A stretch of DNA of 64,000 nucleotides, taken from the NCBI GenBank assembly GCA_965242805.1, contig CBDETD010000002.1, forward strand, positions 1,054,001 through 1,118,000, given 5' to 3'. This stretch comes from JANQEU01 sp965242805. Its GTDB lineage: Bacteria > Bacteroidota > Bacteroidia > Cytophagales > Cyclobacteriaceae. The translations under genes were made by a program, and so were the position numbers. The notes under the pieces are model-generated. The model was given only the letters and a program-made list of their open reading frames with translations, was not told where the DNA came from and did no database searches. Below, one piece after another: positions 53,146 through 62,178 of the stretch (positions within the stretch are counted from its first letter, which is position 1; each line of letters begins with the position of its first letter).

Positions 53146-53209
53146 ACAAAGGTTACCTTATGCAGTAAATTACATTAAGTAAAAATACGCTTAAAAATCG
53201 AGGCTCGCT

Positions 53210-55672
53210 ATGAAAAAAGTACCGCTTTTATTCCTCGCCTTATTGTGTTTTTCTCTGAGCGCCCAGATCCCTAAAACGTTAAGCTTTCAAGGCTACTTAA
53301 CGAACGACGCCGGAGAACCTATTACCAACACTGCCCTGAATGTTTCGTTCTCGATATTCGATGCCGAAGCAGAGGGGACAAGGCTTTGGGGTCCTGAACT
53401 AAAGGACTTGAATGTCGATCGTGGGATATTCAGTACCATATTAGGTTCGACCACTCCCCTATCCCTGGATTTCGACCAGACCTATTACCTGGAGATCGTG
53501 ATCGATCCTTCGGGAACACCCGAAACACTGGATCGAATTCAATTGACATCGAGTGCATATAGCATCAGCACGGTCAATGCTGCCAACATTACAGAAAACC
53601 AACTCGCCATTTCGCAAGGTGGCACAGGGGCAGTATCCGCGGATGCTGCTCGAACCAATTTAGGACTGGTGATCGGTACAGATGTACAGGCTCAGGACGA
53701 TGACCTGGAGGATCTTGCTGACGGAACATTGAGTGGCACAAAAGTGGGAACAGGGATCAATGCGGATAATATTTCAGATGGCACCTTGGCAATTGTTCAA
53801 GGAGGAACAGGTGCTAACACAGCCACAGATGCACGAACAAGTCTTGGATTGGAAATAGGAGCAGATGTACAAGCATATGACTCTGATCTTACGACATATG
53901 CAGGAATTACCCCAAGTCCGGATGTGATTGCAGTGCTCAGGGCCAATAATAATGATGGAATTTTGGATAGTTTGGGTATAGATATAAGTGGAGCTGTACA
54001 ACCACTGGATGATGGACTTACCTCAATTTCTGGTCTGACTACCACTGCAGATCAGATGCTTTATATAACTGGTGAAGATGCCTACACAACTACAAGCCTG
54101 ACTGGCTTCGGAAGGTCCATTCTTGATGATACGGATGAAAACCTGTTTAAACAAACAGTCAACTTAGAACCTGGAGTAGACATCCAGGCTTTCAACTCTG
54201 CTCTTAACTCGATTGCAGGTGTTACAACGACAGCCAATAATTTGATTTATACCACCGCTCCAAACACCTATGAAGCAACTTCATTAACAGCTTTTGGAAG
54301 ATCAATTCTGGATGACACAGATGCTGGTGAATTTAGATCAACGGTCGATTTGGAACCTGGAATAGATATTCAGGTATTTGATGCAGGATTAAATTCTATC
54401 GCTGGACTGACAACTGCCGCGGACGAAGTGATATATACTACCGGATTGGACAGCTACAATGTAACTTCTCTGACTGCATTTGGACGATCCATAATTGATG
54501 ATGCAACAGAGGGTGACTTTAAGGCTACAGTCAATTTGGAACCGGGTACAGATGTACAAGCTTATGATGTGGGACTTAATTCGATTGCAGAGTTGACTAC
54601 ATCAGCTGATCAAATGATTTATACAACAGCTTCGGATACTTACACGACAACATCAATCAGCTCTTTCGGAAGGTCAATAATTGATGATGCGAATGAATCG
54701 ACTTTTAAAGCTACAGTAAACCTTGAACCTGGAACAGATATTCAGGCTTACGATGCGGGACTAAATGATATTGCCGCTTTGACTCCCTCTACCGATCAGA
54801 TGCTCTATACCATAGGATCCAATGATTATTCAACTACATCTCTCACTTCTTTTGCACGGTCCATTCTAGATGATGGAAACGAAGCTACTTTTAAGTCCAC
54901 CGTAAATTTGGAAATTGGAACCGATGTTCAGGCTTATGACGCGGATTTAGCTTCCATTGCTAAAGGAGCATCGAACGCATCTACCGGAACGAATGCAATA
55001 GCAATAGGTCAGAACAATGATGCTGATGGGGCGAATTCCATTGTGATAGGATCATATGCTAGAACCTCATCCACAGGTACAGGGTCGGTATATATTGGGG
55101 ACAGGTCTGTATCATCGACCACATCGGGTACAGCTGCAAATCGTTTTTATGCAAGATTCGAAAATGGCTATGCTCTGTACACGAATGACGATCTCAGTAC
55201 GGGAGTAAGCGCTACGAATGGTGCAACGTCATGGAGTAGTCTAAGTGATTCAACAAAAAAAGAAAACTTTCAAAATATTGACGGTGAGAACTTCCTTTCA
55301 AAATTTGAAAAACTCAAGTTAGGAACATGGAATTACAAGTCTCTCCCTGATTCAAGAAGAGAGTATGGACCCTATGCACAAGATTTCTTTCTCTTGTTTG
55401 GTGACGATGGAATTGGACATATTGGTAACGATACTCTCATAAGTACTCAGGCTATTTCCGGAGTCAATATCACGGCAATAAAAGCTCTAGTCATAAGAAC
55501 CAATGAACTTAAAAAAGAGAATGAGGAATTAAAATCGATTATTAATGAAATGCGATCGAACCTCGAAGATCTCGAAAATTTGAAAAGGAAGGTGAATTCC
55601 ATGCTAGGAAATCTGGAGAAAGAAGAAAAAGAAAGAAAGAACAATTCAGTTATTGCGACTACCAAATTTTAA
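53210..55672 (+). CDS. Secreted fibre protein with phage-tail-fibre repeats and S74-type C-terminal chaperone domain
   Basis: A signal peptide (SLSAQ) is followed by a beta-rich N-terminal domain (TLSFQGYLTNDAGEPITNT; LEIVIDPSGTPETLDRIQL), linker units AISQGGTGAVSADAARTNLGL and AIVQGGTGANTATDARTSLGL, and five exact-length 62-residue repeats at residues 270-579 (LNSIAGLTT...FGRSILDD...VNLEPGTDIQAYD). A head-like segment with AIAIGQNNDADGANSIVIGS follows. The C-terminal peptidase S74 intramolecular chaperone (SLSDSTKKENFQNIDGE; residues 679-820) ends in a coiled coil. S74 domains trimerise and self-cleave; a Ser at 679-681 is in the expected place. It is the first gene of a five-gene operon. 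Confidence 0.85.
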   Translation: MKKVPLLFLALLCFSLSAQIPKTLSFQGYLTNDAGEPITNTALNVSFSIFDAEAEGTRLWGPELKDLNVDRGIFSTILGSTTPLSLDFDQTYYLEIVIDPSGTPETLDRIQLTSSAYSISTVNAANITENQLAISQGGTGAVSADAARTNLGLVIGTDVQAQDDDLEDLADGTLSGTKVGTGINADNISDGTLAIVQGGTGANTATDARTSLGLEIGADVQAYDSDLTTYAGITPSPDVIAVLRANNNDGILDSLGIDISGAVQPLDDGLTSISGLTTTADQMLYITGEDAYTTTSLTGFGRSILDDTDENLFKQTVNLEPGVDIQAFNSALNSIAGVTTTANNLIYTTAPNTYEATSLTAFGRSILDDTDAGEFRSTVDLEPGIDIQVFDAGLNSIAGLTTAADEVIYTTGLDSYNVTSLTAFGRSIIDDATEGDFKATVNLEPGTDVQAYDVGLNSIAELTTSADQMIYTTASDTYTTTSISSFGRSIIDDANESTFKATVNLEPGTDIQAYDAGLNDIAALTPSTDQMLYTIGSNDYSTTSLTSFARSILDDGNEATFKSTVNLEIGTDVQAYDADLASIAKGASNASTGTNAIAIGQNNDADGANSIVIGSYARTSSTGTGSVYIGDRSVSSTTSGTAANRFYARFENGYALYTNDDLSTGVSATNGATSWSSLSDSTKKENFQNIDGENFLSKFEKLKLGTWNYKSLPDSRREYGPYAQDFFLLFGDDGIGHIGNDTLISTQAISGVNITAIKALVIRTNELKKENEELKSIINEMRSNLEDLENLKRKVNSMLGNLEKEEKERKNNSVIATTKF
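54017..54946 (+). repeat. Five tandem 186-bp coding repeats (62 aa each)
   Basis: The five units have exactly equal length (5 x 186 = 930 bp) and start at 54017, 54203, 54389, 54575 and 54761. A sixth, partial unit begins at 54947. Identical length with diverged codons shows purifying selection on the protein periodicity. The units match the AGLTT...DLTSFGRSLLDD-type repeats of phage tail fibres. Confidence 0.85.
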
Positions 55673-55701
55673 CATATCAATTCTCACCTAATTAGAAGCT
55701 T

Positions 55702-57573
55702 ATGAAACGATTCATTTCTGTTTTTCTATTTGTTGCGGCAATTTCTGTTGTCTTATTGCTGCATAGTTGTCAATGCGAACCAGAAAAAAAGACGATTTTA
55801 AGTGGAAAAGTACTCACCAATGGCGAAGTTCCAGTCATCGGTGCTGTCATTTCCATAAATGAGAAAGAAGCAAAAACGGATGAAGATGGATCATTTTTAT
55901 TCGAATTTGATGTCTCCAGTGTTCCACCTTACAAAGTGGATGTTTCTAAGGAAGGTTATGGACCTTTCTCCAAAATCTTTAATGACGAGTTCCAGGATCA
56001 GACAATTTTTCTAACGAAAGGAACTATTGTCGAATTTGATCCAACACAAGATGTAGTTTTGGAGGACACAGAGATTACCTCAAACTTCTTTCCTAACCCA
56101 TTGACCGAATTAGATACAAGCCGTTTATTTGGTTTAATTCCAAAAGTTTATGACGGACAGGGAAACTTAATGAATATTGGTCTACCTAGTGAAATCGATA
56201 ATATTTTCGAATACCTTAAAAATCCTCCAACAGCTCCCAGAGGTGTCAGAGTGAGGATTCCTGGAAATTCACTGGTTAATTCGTCAGGTGGTTCACCTGC
56301 AGGAAATGTAAGAGCCACTTTGTCTACTGTTGACTTCTTTAATCCGGACGGAATGCCCGGAGATTCCTGGGTTTTAGATGGTCAGGACACCCTGTCCATG
56401 GAAAGTTTTGCTGCTGCTAGTATTGAGATCTTTAACGACGAGGAAGAATTCAAACTAAAAGATGGTGCGAGAGCGGTTGTAGAACTACCAGTTTATCCTA
56501 TTAGAAATCAGGTAAAAACCAATATTCCAGATACAATGGAGGTCCTTTATTTTAACGAAAAGACAGGATTCTGGGAGAGAGAAAGGGGACTGTATGGCAT
56601 TTTTAACAGAAAGACGCAATCTTATGAAGTTTCGGTATCCCATTTCTCTGTAATCAATATGGATATTGTTGTTAGTGGAAACTCAGGATCAGTTAAGTTC
56701 AGACAAATTGTTAACAACAGCGTAGACTATCTCACTGATTATGATGTTCAGGTTATTATTCCTGCTTGGGATATCTATCCATTTAAGCAGAAAACAGTAT
56801 CTGTTAGTGAAACGACGGGAAGTTTTTTGGGATGTGCATCTTACACACTACAGGGAACATCAAGTGTCACCAGATTACATCCAGTAGTCCGACTTCCGTT
56901 CGACAACGATGCTGACCTCTCGAACGGAGCACCATACGCAGTACTGGTGTTTACTGGTGATCATGATAACAACGCAGGTACGGCAGATGAAGCTATTGAT
57001 GTTTCCATTGTGCAAATCTCTAATGCCACCATTGATCCATCAACCTTGCTGTCCAGTCCGGATTGTATTGACGGAGTTGATCGAAGCGATTGCGAATTGG
57101 GGTGTGGTGAAGTGTTGGATGCTGTTAATAATCCTAATAACCAAGAAGATCATCCATGCAATACAACTTGCTGGCAGGCAAATAGCAACTTTCTACCCTT
57201 CAACAATAAACCACCTCCCACCGCTGCAGTCGCATTTTCCCAAGCCTCTGGTGAAATAACTGTGAGATGGGTTGTTGACCCTTCATTCACTACTATTGAG
57301 GAATACTGGATTATTGAATGTGCTGATGCTGGATGTCCTACGGATGGCAATGATCCCAATCTATCTTACCTAGGCTGTGATGTAGAATTGGCGCCATTCC
57401 CTCCTGGGCAGAAAGTTGTCGCAGTACCTGGCGTGAATGAAGTCACATTCACCGGGTTAACTTCAGGTGATACCAAGCGATATCTTATTGAAGGAGTGGA
57501 TGTTAACATGGCAGGAACCGCAATTGACGATCGGATTATGAAAATATGTACAAATGAGGCCACTGCCCAATAA
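55702..57573 (+). CDS. Carboxypeptidase-regulatory-like domain lipoprotein
   Basis: A lipobox (LHSC, Cys23) is followed by a CarboxypepD_reg-like domain (SGKVLTNGEVPVIGAVISINEKEAKTDEDGSFLFEFD; residues 35-90). A region of 200 residues with beta structure (GARAVVELPVYPIRNQVKTN) contains FWERERGLYGIFNRKTQSYEV, a pattern like Bacteroidota surface proteins with an internal autolytic or cross-linking segment. A Cys-rich part (DCIDGVDRSDCELGCGEV, NTTC) and a final FnIII-like domain (ITVRWVVDPSF) follow. It is the second gene of the fibre/caspase operon, 29 bases after the fibre gene. It is probably a surface or periplasmic scaffold. Confidence 0.78.
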   Translation: MKRFISVFLFVAAISVVLLLHSCQCEPEKKTILSGKVLTNGEVPVIGAVISINEKEAKTDEDGSFLFEFDVSSVPPYKVDVSKEGYGPFSKIFNDEFQDQTIFLTKGTIVEFDPTQDVVLEDTEITSNFFPNPLTELDTSRLFGLIPKVYDGQGNLMNIGLPSEIDNIFEYLKNPPTAPRGVRVRIPGNSLVNSSGGSPAGNVRATLSTVDFFNPDGMPGDSWVLDGQDTLSMESFAAASIEIFNDEEEFKLKDGARAVVELPVYPIRNQVKTNIPDTMEVLYFNEKTGFWERERGLYGIFNRKTQSYEVSVSHFSVINMDIVVSGNSGSVKFRQIVNNSVDYLTDYDVQVIIPAWDIYPFKQKTVSVSETTGSFLGCASYTLQGTSSVTRLHPVVRLPFDNDADLSNGAPYAVLVFTGDHDNNAGTADEAIDVSIVQISNATIDPSTLLSSPDCIDGVDRSDCELGCGEVLDAVNNPNNQEDHPCNTTCWQANSNFLPFNNKPPPTAAVAFSQASGEITVRWVVDPSFTTIEEYWIIECADAGCPTDGNDPNLSYLGCDVELAPFPPGQKVVAVPGVNEVTFTGLTSGDTKRYLIEGVDVNMAGTAIDDRIMKICTNEATAQ

Positions 57574-57578
57574 ACAAA

Positions 57579-59801
57579 ATGAAAAGCGAACGGCCCGATA
57601 ATAGAAGAATAATTTCAATCCACATGCAACTGGGTTTGTATTGGGCTGTTCTCTTTGTGACAATACCAATTGTGTCGAATGCACAGAATTACTCATTGAA
57701 GTCACACTCTCTCTCCAACGGCGCGCAAACCGTGTCCAGTTCCTCCTACATCCTTAATCCATCCGTAGGACAGGATCTGGTAGGTGTTGCTGCTTCGGAG
57801 AGTTACAATCTTACAGCTGGTTTTCTACCAACCGCCATACCTCGTCAGGCTGAGCTCACTATCACCACCATTGCGGTAAATCCGGATGAACTTCCGGCAG
57901 GTGAGGTGACTAGTCTGACGTTTACTGTAAAGAATGCGGGGGCCATTGGAATATTTGGTCTAATCTCGGCAAAAGTCTATCTGTCAGGAAATGATGTTTT
58001 TGAGCAAGATGACATCCTTCTGGATGAATTTCCAGTCGTTACCGATCTGGCCCTGGGAGCTGAACTTTCCTTCCCTACCGGAGCTACCAATAAGTTGATA
58101 ACCATTCCCGATACAACCACGGTAGGATCCTACACTCTATTCGTAGTCCTGGAAACTGAAAACCCCATCGATGAGATCAATCCCGACAATGCATTCCCTG
58201 TCGATTTAACTGTCATTCCTGATGGCAATGGTGGAGATACTGCACCTCCGGAAATAACAATACTTCCTACAGGTGTTAGCCGTAGAGAATTCAGTACCTC
58301 CCCTATCAATATCACCATAACGGATCAAACAGGGGTTGCATCAGCTACTTTCCATTATCGTACGGTGTCCGGAGAGGATTTCACTGAAGTTGATCTAATT
58401 CTCGAAAGTGGGAACAATTATACCATTACACCAGAGGAATCATGGGCCGATGAAATTGGAATGGAAGCATTTGTCAGAGCCTCAGATCCAAATGATTCTA
58501 CCGATGAAACCCCATTAACCATTTGGTATCGTACTGTTGACCCATTGGAAGACATCCCATTCCCTGACAAGTTTGATGGGAAATTGACGAGCTACAAGAT
58601 GTTCTCCATCCCTTATGAATTGGAGGACGATGACTTTCTCGACATATTCAATGAGTTGGGTGGTTACGATCCGGAAAAATGGCGGGTATTCCACTACGTA
58701 CAGGACAGATATGTAGAACTCCTCAGTGGCTTCAATAAAATTGAACTGGGTAAGGGATATTGGTTCAATACAACAGAGGACACCACAATTCGGGTCGGAT
58801 CTGGTGTAATTACTAATAACATCCCTTTTACAATGACATTGACGCAAGGATGGAACCAGATCGGAAATCCTTATCCATTCCCTGTCAATTGGGACCAGGT
58901 CAAAGCGGACAATGTGGATGCAGGATTGAATTCCCTTTGGGTCTATGATAAAGGATACGATCCATCAACTACTTTAGAACCGTGGGAAGGGGGATTTGTG
59001 TGGAGTGATAACGGCGGGCCAGTAGCATTTACATTAAGTTCCAGACAATCCGGAAGAGTTGAACCAAATTCATTCCAATGGCTGAGTCCGGATGAAGATC
59101 TATGGCAAATTCCCATAAGCATAAATCAGGGTGATCTGAAACACAAAGGTGCATTTGGTATGCATCCCGATGCCGATCTGAGTAAGGACCCATTCGATGA
59201 AATGACAGTGCCAAGATTCATCGAATATCTGGAAATAAACTCAATGCATCCGGAATACATTGATCCCTATTTCTCATATGACATTATTCCAACCACTGAT
59301 ACTTATGAATGGACATTCACGATCTCCTCAAGTGATAAGAAAGGTGAAGCGAGGATCTCGTGGGATAATCAGATGCTGACACATCTCCGAAGTGCTATAA
59401 CGCTAGTCGATCTACAAACTTTAAAGGTTATAGACATGAAAGAGAAGTCCGAACACACAGTACGTAACCCGGATTCAAAGAGTTTCCGTGTTTACTACAG
59501 CAGACAGGGTGTATTCAACCCTGGATTTACCGAGTTGGGAAATGCGTATCCAAATCCATTCCACTCCTCGGTCACCATTCCTGTGCTTATTGATGAACCT
59601 GATAAACCGATCACGGTTCTGGTTTATGATGCTTCAGGAAGAACTATAGCTAAACTTATCAAGTCCTTTTCTGCTCCCGGGTTGAATCAATTTAATTGGG
59701 ATGGCAGGGATGAAAAAGGACAGGAGGTTAGCCGTGGACTGCTTTTCTACAGATTACTGGAAACGGGGTCCAATGAAACATTCAAATTGATTAAGAACTG
59801 A
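57579..59801 (+). CDS. Secreted CARDB-domain protein with T9SS/FlgD-like C-terminus
   Basis: A signal peptide (VSNAQN; an ATG at 57624 would give the shorter version) is followed by SYNLTAGFLPTA. A CARDB-like domain comes next (ELTITTIAVNPDELPAGEVTSLTFTVKNAG, residues 88-205), then an Ig-like domain (TILPTGVSRREFSTSPINITITD) and a domain with EKWRVFHYVQDRYVELLSGFNKIELGKGYWFNT. The C-terminal FlgD-like/T9SS domain (NAYPNPFHSSVTIPVLID...LLFYRLLETGSNETFKLIKN; from about residue 654) targets it to the outer membrane surface. It is five bases downstream of the lipoprotein gene. CARDB domains are thought to mediate cell-cell or matrix adhesion. Confidence 0.85.
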   Translation: MKSERPDNRRIISIHMQLGLYWAVLFVTIPIVSNAQNYSLKSHSLSNGAQTVSSSSYILNPSVGQDLVGVAASESYNLTAGFLPTAIPRQAELTITTIAVNPDELPAGEVTSLTFTVKNAGAIGIFGLISAKVYLSGNDVFEQDDILLDEFPVVTDLALGAELSFPTGATNKLITIPDTTTVGSYTLFVVLETENPIDEINPDNAFPVDLTVIPDGNGGDTAPPEITILPTGVSRREFSTSPINITITDQTGVASATFHYRTVSGEDFTEVDLILESGNNYTITPEESWADEIGMEAFVRASDPNDSTDETPLTIWYRTVDPLEDIPFPDKFDGKLTSYKMFSIPYELEDDDFLDIFNELGGYDPEKWRVFHYVQDRYVELLSGFNKIELGKGYWFNTTEDTTIRVGSGVITNNIPFTMTLTQGWNQIGNPYPFPVNWDQVKADNVDAGLNSLWVYDKGYDPSTTLEPWEGGFVWSDNGGPVAFTLSSRQSGRVEPNSFQWLSPDEDLWQIPISINQGDLKHKGAFGMHPDADLSKDPFDEMTVPRFIEYLEINSMHPEYIDPYFSYDIIPTTDTYEWTFTISSSDKKGEARISWDNQMLTHLRSAITLVDLQTLKVIDMKEKSEHTVRNPDSKSFRVYYSRQGVFNPGFTELGNAYPNPFHSSVTIPVLIDEPDKPITVLVYDASGRTIAKLIKSFSAPGLNQFNWDGRDEKGQEVSRGLLFYRLLETGSNETFKLIKN

Positions 59802-59804
59802 TCA

Positions 59805-60539
59805 ATGGGGAAGTGGAAAAACATAGTGATCCTTATTTTGTGGCTCCAATTCAATTTAGGTTATAGCCAGGAGTTTGGAATAAAATCAATCGAACAAACG
59901 GCTGAAGACCTCATAGTGTACTATGATTTGATTGATACTACATTTGAGCGAACATATTCAATTACTCTTTTCATTATCGATGATGACGGAAGTATTAACG
60001 CGTTGAAGAACGTTTCAGGAGACGTAGGCATTGAGATAAGACCGGGCAGCAACAAGAAGATTGTCTGGGGTGCAAGGGAAGAATTGGGGGAGGACTTTGC
60101 TGGTTCGATCCAACTGGAGATCAGGGGTAAGCTGTATATTCCCTTCATACGATTCCAGGGTTTCCCAGAAGGGAAAAAGATCAAAACCGGAGAAACGCAG
60201 ACATTTACGTGGACCGGACAATCCAGATCCAATATTCTCGTGTTTACGCTCTATAAGGAGGACGAAGCAATGTACGTTTTTCCTGAAGTAGCCAATACGG
60301 GCGATGCCGCATTGGTACTTCCAAAATCACTTCCCTCCGGTAAATACAATTTGATAATAAACGACTCCAAGAATCAGGATCTTAAAGTACAATCACCATC
60401 GTTTATCATTAAAAAGAAACTGCCTTTCATTGTGAAGTTGTCGCCGATCATCGCAGCTGGGGCAATTGTCCCCTTCCTGTTGGATTCTGGGAATGACAAT
60501 ATTCCAGGGCCACCAAATGTACCCGGAGATAGAAATTAA
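59805..60539 (+). CDS. Exported protein of unknown function upstream of the caspase gene
   Basis: A signal peptide (NLGYSQ) is followed by a beta-rich part (LIVYYDLIDTTFERTYSITLFIIDDDGSI; GIEIRPGSNKKIVWG) that resembles Bacteroidota domains at the N-terminus of secreted caspase partners. A second Ig-like part follows (GETQTFTWTGQSRSNILVFTLYKED). The C-terminus has one hydrophobic helix (KLSPIIAAGAIVPFLLD) and a Pro/Gly-rich tail. I do not recognise a family. It lies three bases after the T9SS protein and 21 bases before the caspase gene, so a direct partnership is likely. Confidence 0.75.
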   Translation: MGKWKNIVILILWLQFNLGYSQEFGIKSIEQTAEDLIVYYDLIDTTFERTYSITLFIIDDDGSINALKNVSGDVGIEIRPGSNKKIVWGAREELGEDFAGSIQLEIRGKLYIPFIRFQGFPEGKKIKTGETQTFTWTGQSRSNILVFTLYKEDEAMYVFPEVANTGDAALVLPKSLPSGKYNLIINDSKNQDLKVQSPSFIIKKKLPFIVKLSPIIAAGAIVPFLLDSGNDNIPGPPNVPGDRN

Positions 60540-60560
60540 GAAATTAGAGAATTTACCGCT

Positions 60561-61727
60561 ATGAAAAAGTTACTTATCGCATTACTGATAATTGCACCAT
60601 CACTGACCATAGCACAGAGCTTTACCGAAAAGACCAACAAGATACCCCTGGATTATAATCGTGGTGTCACCCCCACCACGCTACCATCCATTACCTGGGT
60701 ATCACCCAGGATCGAGTCCTCATTCAGTACAGCAACATCCGTAAAATTAGAGGCTAGGGTAAAATCCGTCACACCTTTGAAAGAAGTAAAACTGGTCATC
60801 AATGTGAGCGGAAATGATGTAGAACGGAGCATGCCTCTAGATGGAAGTGTGAATAACTTTAATTTCGAACAGAATCTTCACCTCTTTGAAGGTGGGAACC
60901 ATATCCGATTAGTTGCTATTAATGAAGACGGAGGCACCGTTTACAGCGAACGACATATTTTGATGGGAGTCGATGACATAGCTGATGCCGTAGATGTCAA
61001 CAGAAAAGACTATGCACTCATCATTGCCACTGACGAATACGATAATTGGGACGATCTCAACAATCCTATAAATGACGCCACGGTAATTGATCAATTACTT
61101 AGGGAACGTTATGGTTTTGAAACAGAGGTTGTAAAGAATCCAACCCTGGAAGAGATCAACGACAAGTTGTATGAATACAATGCACGTGAGTTTAATCCAC
61201 AGGATCAGCTATTGGTTTTCATTGCTGGCCATGGGTATTTCGACGAAACATTGGGTGAGGGCTATGTGGTAGCAAGCAACTCCCTGAAAAATGACAGGGG
61301 AAAAACCAGTTACCTAGCGCATAACCTTTTACGTTCAAGGGTGAATAACATTCGTTGCGAGCACATCATGTTGGTGATGGATGTCTGTTTCGGCGGTACC
61401 ATTGATCCAAAAATGGTGCATGTGCGTGGTGAAATGCTGGAAGAGGAAGACTCCCAATACTTAGTAAAAAAACTAACAAAACGAACCAGGAAATTCCTGA
61501 CCAGTGGAAGTAAAGAATATGTTCCGGATGGCCAACCCGGACATCATTCCCCATTTGCTGCTAAATTCATCAGCGCTCTTCGCGAAGTAGGTGGTAGACA
61601 AAGCAGGGTACTTTCAACTACACAGCTTATCCCATATTTTCTAAGGTTACAAACTGAACCAAGATTTGGAAGTTTCGGGACGGACGAATCAGGCAGCGAC
61701 TTTGTATTCGTAGCAAATAGTAATTAG
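60561..61727 (+). CDS. Secreted caspase-family protease (peptidase C14)
   Basis: A signal peptide (LTIAQ) is followed by an Ig-like N-terminal domain (SITWVSPRIESSFSTATSVKLEARV; residues 45-140) and a caspase/metacaspase catalytic domain (KDYALIIATDEYDNWDDLNNPINDA; residues 150-385). The catalytic dyad is intact: His224 in VFIAGHGYFDE and Cys276 in LVMDVCFGGTID. Later motifs include KFLTSGSKEYVPDG. Caspase-fold proteases cut after acidic (caspases) or basic (metacaspases) residues, and the specificity pocket cannot be read here. It is the last gene of the operon, and the likely substrates are the co-secreted fibre or surface proteins, which is inference. Confidence 0.93.
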   Translation: MKKLLIALLIIAPSLTIAQSFTEKTNKIPLDYNRGVTPTTLPSITWVSPRIESSFSTATSVKLEARVKSVTPLKEVKLVINVSGNDVERSMPLDGSVNNFNFEQNLHLFEGGNHIRLVAINEDGGTVYSERHILMGVDDIADAVDVNRKDYALIIATDEYDNWDDLNNPINDATVIDQLLRERYGFETEVVKNPTLEEINDKLYEYNAREFNPQDQLLVFIAGHGYFDETLGEGYVVASNSLKNDRGKTSYLAHNLLRSRVNNIRCEHIMLVMDVCFGGTIDPKMVHVRGEMLEEEDSQYLVKKLTKRTRKFLTSGSKEYVPDGQPGHHSPFAAKFISALREVGGRQSRVLSTTQLIPYFLRLQTEPRFGSFGTDESGSDFVFVANSN

Positions 61728-61749
61728 TAAATAAAGTTCCCTCTATCTC

Positions 61750-61784
61750 CCCTCTATCCTTAGTTGAAAACTAAGAATAGAGGG
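61750..61784. terminator. Hairpin between convergent genes, possible bidirectional terminator
   Basis: CCCTCTATCCTTAGTT (61750-61765), GAA, AACTAAGAATAGAGGG (61769-61784) is a 16-bp stem with one mismatch. It lies between the caspase gene and the convergent SdpI-like gene. No strong T tract is present on either side. Confidence 0.5.
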
Positions 61785-61792
61785 ATAGGAAC

Positions 61793-62143
61793 CTATTTTA
61801 TCCTGTTCCCATCTGCATCAAAACGTTGTCTTAATTGAATTTCAGTGTAGATAACCATTATAATAAGTAGTCCGACAAGTACCCCCGAAGTAACCATGAC
61901 CAGGGTCCCAAAATCAAGGAAGAAGTATAAGCTTCCCTGAACTAATGTGGTAATTGCTCCTGCACCTATCATCAGGTTAAAACTCAACTCATTGGAATAG
62001 TCCCATGCTTCCTGGGATTTCATGGATCGTGGAGTACGATAGCCATATACCCCATTGATTTTCTTTGGTAAATACACACGGAAAATAATTCCAAGGACCA
62101 GAATCAAAGGACCCAGGGATAGATTAACTAAGATTTGAGTCAT
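61793..62143 (-). CDS. SdpI-family membrane protein
   Basis: This is a short member with three to four hydrophobic segments and the family signature KKINGVYGYRTPRSMKSQEAWDYSN. SdpI proteins are immunity factors for the SdpC toxin in Bacillus, and most others have unknown roles. No toxin gene is adjacent. The gene ends nine bases after the hairpin at 61750-61784. Confidence 0.85.
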   Translation of the reverse strand: MTQILVNLSLGPLILVLGIIFRVYLPKKINGVYGYRTPRSMKSQEAWDYSNELSFNLMIGAGAITTLVQGSLYFFLDFGTLVMVTSGVLVGLLIIMVIYTEIQLRQRFDADGNRIK

Positions 62144-62178
62144 TGTGTGTTAAGATGATTCCTTCCCAAAATAAGAAA

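Noticed and set aside
61793..62143. Sdp toxin immunity locus
   Set aside because: An SdpI-like protein alone does not make the locus; no SdpABC-type genes are seen.
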